A DNA stretch of 64,000 nt. Source: Stappia sp. ES.058. GTDB lineage: Bacteria > Pseudomonadota > Alphaproteobacteria > Rhizobiales > Stappiaceae. The notes below the pieces were generated by a model. It did no database searches. It saw only the letters and a list, made by a program, of their open reading frames with translations, and was not told where the DNA came from. Position 1 is the stretch's first letter. Every line of letters starts with the position of its first letter. Position numbers and translations under genes: made by a program. The stretch is from NCBI RefSeq assembly GCF_900105595.1, contig NZ_LT629784.1, positions 3,162,001-3,226,000 on the forward strand, read 5' to 3'. This document shows, piece by piece, positions 61,691 through 64,000 of the stretch.

Positions 61691-62416
61691 TCATCCATCA
61701 TGCCGGGCAAGCGTCGCGACCAGACCCTCGACGACATCGGCAAGCGCATAGACGAGCAGGAAGACGATCAGCCAGGTCAAGGTGCCGCTCCACCAGGCAA
61801 GCAGCAACGCCGGCGGGATCGCACCGCTCAGCCCGGCAAAGAACAAAAAGACAACATCCAGAGGACCGGGCACCCGCTCGCCTGCCGGCCCGGCAGTCGC
61901 GGCGACGCCCGCACCGGCATCGCGCACGACCCTGGCATAGAGCCGGATCCAAGCGGCCGCGCAACCAACCGCCGTCCAGACTGTACCGCTGTCGAGAATC
62001 CGGTCGGCCAATAGCCCGATGCTGGCATAAAGCAAGCCCCATTGCGCCATGTCGACCAGGAAATCGAGCGTTCCGCCAAGCTTCGAGGTGCGCCCCGTGC
62101 AACGCGCAAGTCCCCCGTCGACACAATCGAGGATCTGAAACACAATCGCGACACATCCCACCCCGAGCGCGGCCTGATCCACCGGGAGCGCAAGCGCGAG
62201 CACGGGCATGGAAAGAGCTAACAGCAGGGACGAGACCGTGACCGCGGTCGGTGAAACCGGCAAGCGCGCGAGAAGCCAGATGAGAGGAAAACTCCAGACG
62301 CGATAAAACACCATCACGGCCCAGTCTCCCCGCAACTCCGCCCTGCGCTTGTCCCTGCCATAGTCCTGAACGACCCTGGCAAAGCTCGGGACACCGTTCG
62401 ATCCGTTGTTGCTCAC
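61691..62416 (-). CDS. CDP-alcohol phosphatidyltransferase family protein, second copy
   Basis: Membrane enzyme, 241 residues. The signature is intact: LDCVDGGLAR, then GGTLDFLVDMAQWG. A soluble stretch of about 35 residues (QDYGRDKRRAELRGDWAVM) precedes the first helix, which is reminiscent of inositol-phosphate-type and archaeal-like members. It is divergently arranged with a nucleotidyltransferase gene across a 69-base gap, which suggests that the transferase makes the CDP-alcohol this enzyme uses. That pairing is inference. Confidence 0.88.
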   Translation of the reverse strand: MSNNGSNGVPSFARVVQDYGRDKRRAELRGDWAVMVFYRVWSFPLIWLLARLPVSPTAVTVSSLLLALSMPVLALALPVDQAALGVGCVAIVFQILDCVDGGLARCTGRTSKLGGTLDFLVDMAQWGLLYASIGLLADRILDSGTVWTAVGCAAAWIRLYARVVRDAGAGVAATAGPAGERVPGPLDVVFLFFAGLSGAIPPALLLAWWSGTLTWLIVFLLVYALADVVEGLVATLARHDG

Positions 62417-62485
62417 CTGCCCTCTCTTGCCCCGCTGCCGGGCCTCGCCTATGACTGGATCGACTTATCATATTCTGGCGGTTCC

Positions 62486-63256
62486 ATGGTTGACATCACT
62501 GCAATTTTTCTCGCGGCGGGGCGCGGCGTGCGCATGGGTGAACGTGGACGCATGACGCCCAAGGGGCTGCTGTCGATCGGCCCGGCAAGCTTTGTCGAGG
62601 ATGCGGTTGCCACCTTGCGGGCGCACGGCCTTTCGTCGATACGCATTGTCACCGGGCATCTGGCGGACCACTACAAGACACTTGCGCGCGAGCGGCTGCC
62701 CGACGCGGAACTGCGCCACAACCCCGATTTTGCCGACAAGGGATCCCTTCACAGTCTTCTTGTCGGCTTGAAGGGGGAAGCCGGGCCCTGCCTGTTGCTG
62801 GAATCCGACCTCGTCTTCGAGCCACGTGCGGTGGAAGCCGTGATCGCCGATCCGGCGCGCGCCTCCCTGCTGGTCTCGGGCCCGACCGGCGCCGGCGACG
62901 AGGTCTACGTCTGGGCGGACGATCGTGCGGGCAAGGCCTGCCTGAAGGACATGTCGAAAGACGCGGCGCGCTGGCCGACCCCTCATCACGGCGAGTTGGT
63001 CGGCCTGACCTATCTGACGGCCGACGCGGTGACGCGTCTCAACACGATCGGACCCGGCATGGTCGCGCAGGATCCGATGTCGGACTATGAAAGCGGGATC
63101 GTTGCGCTTGCCGGCACCGAACCCGTGATCTGCCCGAAGATCGACGATCTCGCCTGGGCCGAAGTCGACAACGAGACCATGCTGGCGCGCGCGGCGGAGC
63201 TCGTCTATCCACGCATCGCCGCGGCACGCAAAACCCACCCGCTAATGGGGACGTGA
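62486..63256 (+). CDS. Sugar- or alcohol-phosphate nucleotidyltransferase
   Basis: NTP-transferase of the MobA/GlmU-like fold, 256 residues. The nucleotide loop is AIFLAAGRGVRMG followed by MTPKGLLSIG. The metal-binding Asp of the LLLESDLVF strand and the second acidic site near the C-terminus (KIDDLAWAEVDNETM) are visible. Members with this end pattern activate choline-phosphate, inositol-phosphate or phosphonates with CTP. The neighbouring CDP-alcohol transferase supports CTP use. Its last 15 bases overlap the opposing membrane-protein gene. Confidence 0.85.
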   Translation: MVDITAIFLAAGRGVRMGERGRMTPKGLLSIGPASFVEDAVATLRAHGLSSIRIVTGHLADHYKTLARERLPDAELRHNPDFADKGSLHSLLVGLKGEAGPCLLLESDLVFEPRAVEAVIADPARASLLVSGPTGAGDEVYVWADDRAGKACLKDMSKDAARWPTPHHGELVGLTYLTADAVTRLNTIGPGMVAQDPMSDYESGIVALAGTEPVICPKIDDLAWAEVDNETMLARAAELVYPRIAAARKTHPLMGT

Positions 63257-64000
63257 CAGCGCCACCTGTGCGGCAAAAGTTCCAACCAGTGCGAAAACAA
63301 GGGCGATCCAGCTGCTGGTGAAGCCTGACAGGGCGCCAATTTCGCCCATCGCCCAGGACACCTTCGTAACCACGAGCGCGAAGTAGCCGCAAAGTGCCAG
63401 CCCCACGATCCGCGCCGGCGAAACGATCCGGCCGGATCCGGCAATCGGAGCCAGGCTGGCACCGAGCAGCGCATAGGCCCCCGGCAGGAAAAACGCCACG
63501 ACACGCCGCCACAGGGCCGCGTCGACATCCGGCCCTTTCAGCGGATTGTCGTCTGCTGCTAGCCGCTCGAGGGGGGCTTGCGGAAGGTAGAACGCCGGGA
63601 TCCCGAAATAGGTCAGCGTTTCCGGGAGCACGTCAAGGCGCACATCGAGCGTTGCGTAGCGTGAAATCAGATAAAGCGGATGCTCTGCATAGGCGTCCGG
63701 ATCGGCTTCGCGATCCGGCTCTCCCCTCTCCCCGCCGGGTAGATTTGCCCACAGATCCACATCATGGAACCGCCAGAAGCCCGGCTGGCCGGACGGCTCG
63801 GCCTTGCGCGCAACAAGAACATCGCGCAGATCGCCGGACACAACGCCACGATAAAGCTCCACGTCGCGCAACTCCGGTTCGTCGGTACGCACGACCCTGG
63901 CCCTCAACACATTGCCATTGACCACCAGCCAGCGCTTGTCCGAAAGCGCCCCTTTGGAAAACCGCGCGCCATAAGCGCCAAGCTGAAGTTCGGCCTGGGC
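63242..64000 (-). CDS. LptF/LptG-like membrane protein, 5' part outside window
   Basis: The frame is open to base 64000 and 252 residues are visible, the C-terminal part of a larger protein. A beta-rich soluble stretch (ARFSKGALSDKRWLVVNGNV, then WRFHDVDLWA) precedes three hydrophobic segments (about 175-250). This order and the RRVVAFFLPGAYALLG region resemble the C-terminal half of YjgP/YjgQ-type permeases that move lipopolysaccharide, but similarity is weak by eye. A GTG at 63925 could be mistaken for a start; I consider the gene to continue. It could be some other glycolipid transport protein linked to the adjacent locus. Confidence 0.5.
   Translation of the reverse strand, partial: AQAELQLGAYGARFSKGALSDKRWLVVNGNVLRARVVRTDEPELRDVELYRGVVSGDLRDVLVARKAEPSGQPGFWRFHDVDLWANLPGGERGEPDREADPDAYAEHPLYLISRYATLDVRLDVLPETLTYFGIPAFYLPQAPLERLAADDNPLKGPDVDAALWRRVVAFFLPGAYALLGASLAPIAGSGRIVSPARIVGLALCGYFALVVTKVSWAMGEIGALSGFTSSWIALVFALVGTFAAQVALSRPH

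Overview
The window is GC-rich, densely coded DNA of alphaproteobacterial character. The signs are many TRAP, TTT and ABC solute importers, LysR, IclR and LacI regulators, LptF/LptG-like and CDP-alcohol enzymes of rhizobial/rhodobacterial type, and short gene spacing. I would place it among Hyphomicrobiales or Rhodobacterales, but no rRNA or marker gene settles this. Nearly all of it is chromosomal catabolic and housekeeping sequence. Two small patches, at 14.1-15.2 kb and 28.6-30.1 kb, carry insertion-sequence debris and broken genes.

Region 1 (1-14.1 kb) is a sugar-acid-type catabolic locus. A minus-strand run from 8578 to 1044 encodes an FAD-linked D-lactate-dehydrogenase-type oxidase, a TRAP transporter (P, Q, M), a split dihydroxyacetone-kinase-like enzyme (DhaK, DhaL) and an aldehyde dehydrogenase of the 2-oxoglutarate-semialdehyde type. 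It is followed by a clear hairpin terminator. Divergent to it lies an IclR regulator, then a DapA-family lyase/dehydratase, then a tripartite tricarboxylate transporter (TctC, TctB, TctA). A 15-bp element, ATYCCRYAATRYGGG, stands upstream of all three structural units at 8657, 10835 and 11009. I read it as the operator of one regulon, most simply that of the IclR protein.

Region 2 (14.1-20.5 kb) begins with a decayed patch: an IS3 transposase fragment, a small hypothetical gene and a frameshifted glutamine-amidotransferase remnant. It continues with a LuxR-type regulator and a 1381-residue autotransporter that has a Gly-rich segment and a duplicated passenger module.

Region 3 (20.6-28.6 kb) is an ornithine-type amino-acid operon with a divergent LysR regulator. 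It holds a binding protein, two permeases, an ATPase, an M81 peptidase, ornithine cyclodeaminase and an ornithine/alanine-racemase-type enzyme. An IS3 element abuts the last gene exactly at its stop codon. A 5'-truncated gene and tRNA-Met(CAU) follow.

Region 4 (30.5-42.7 kb) has a PvdE/SyrD-type ABC exporter, a divergent MurA paralogue and an enolase-superfamily enzyme on the plus strand. Convergent to these is a LysR-controlled run of D-glutamate-cyclase-type hydro-lyase, a second TRAP transporter, a DUF2848 protein and an amidase. A LysE exporter diverges from the LysR gene.

Region 5 (42.7-64 kb) holds htpG with a good heat-shock promoter, a glycerophosphodiesterase, and a secreted caspase-fold protein in one operon with a CHASE2 adenylate cyclase and a FecR-like secreted protein. 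Then come an MFS carrier, a YdjM-like membrane hydrolase, a bifunctional fatty-acid oxidation enzyme, a hydratase, an FKBP isomerase, two CDP-alcohol phosphatidyltransferases, an FGGY kinase, a Stealth phosphotransferase, a glycosyltransferase, a nucleotidyltransferase and a partial LptF/LptG-like protein.
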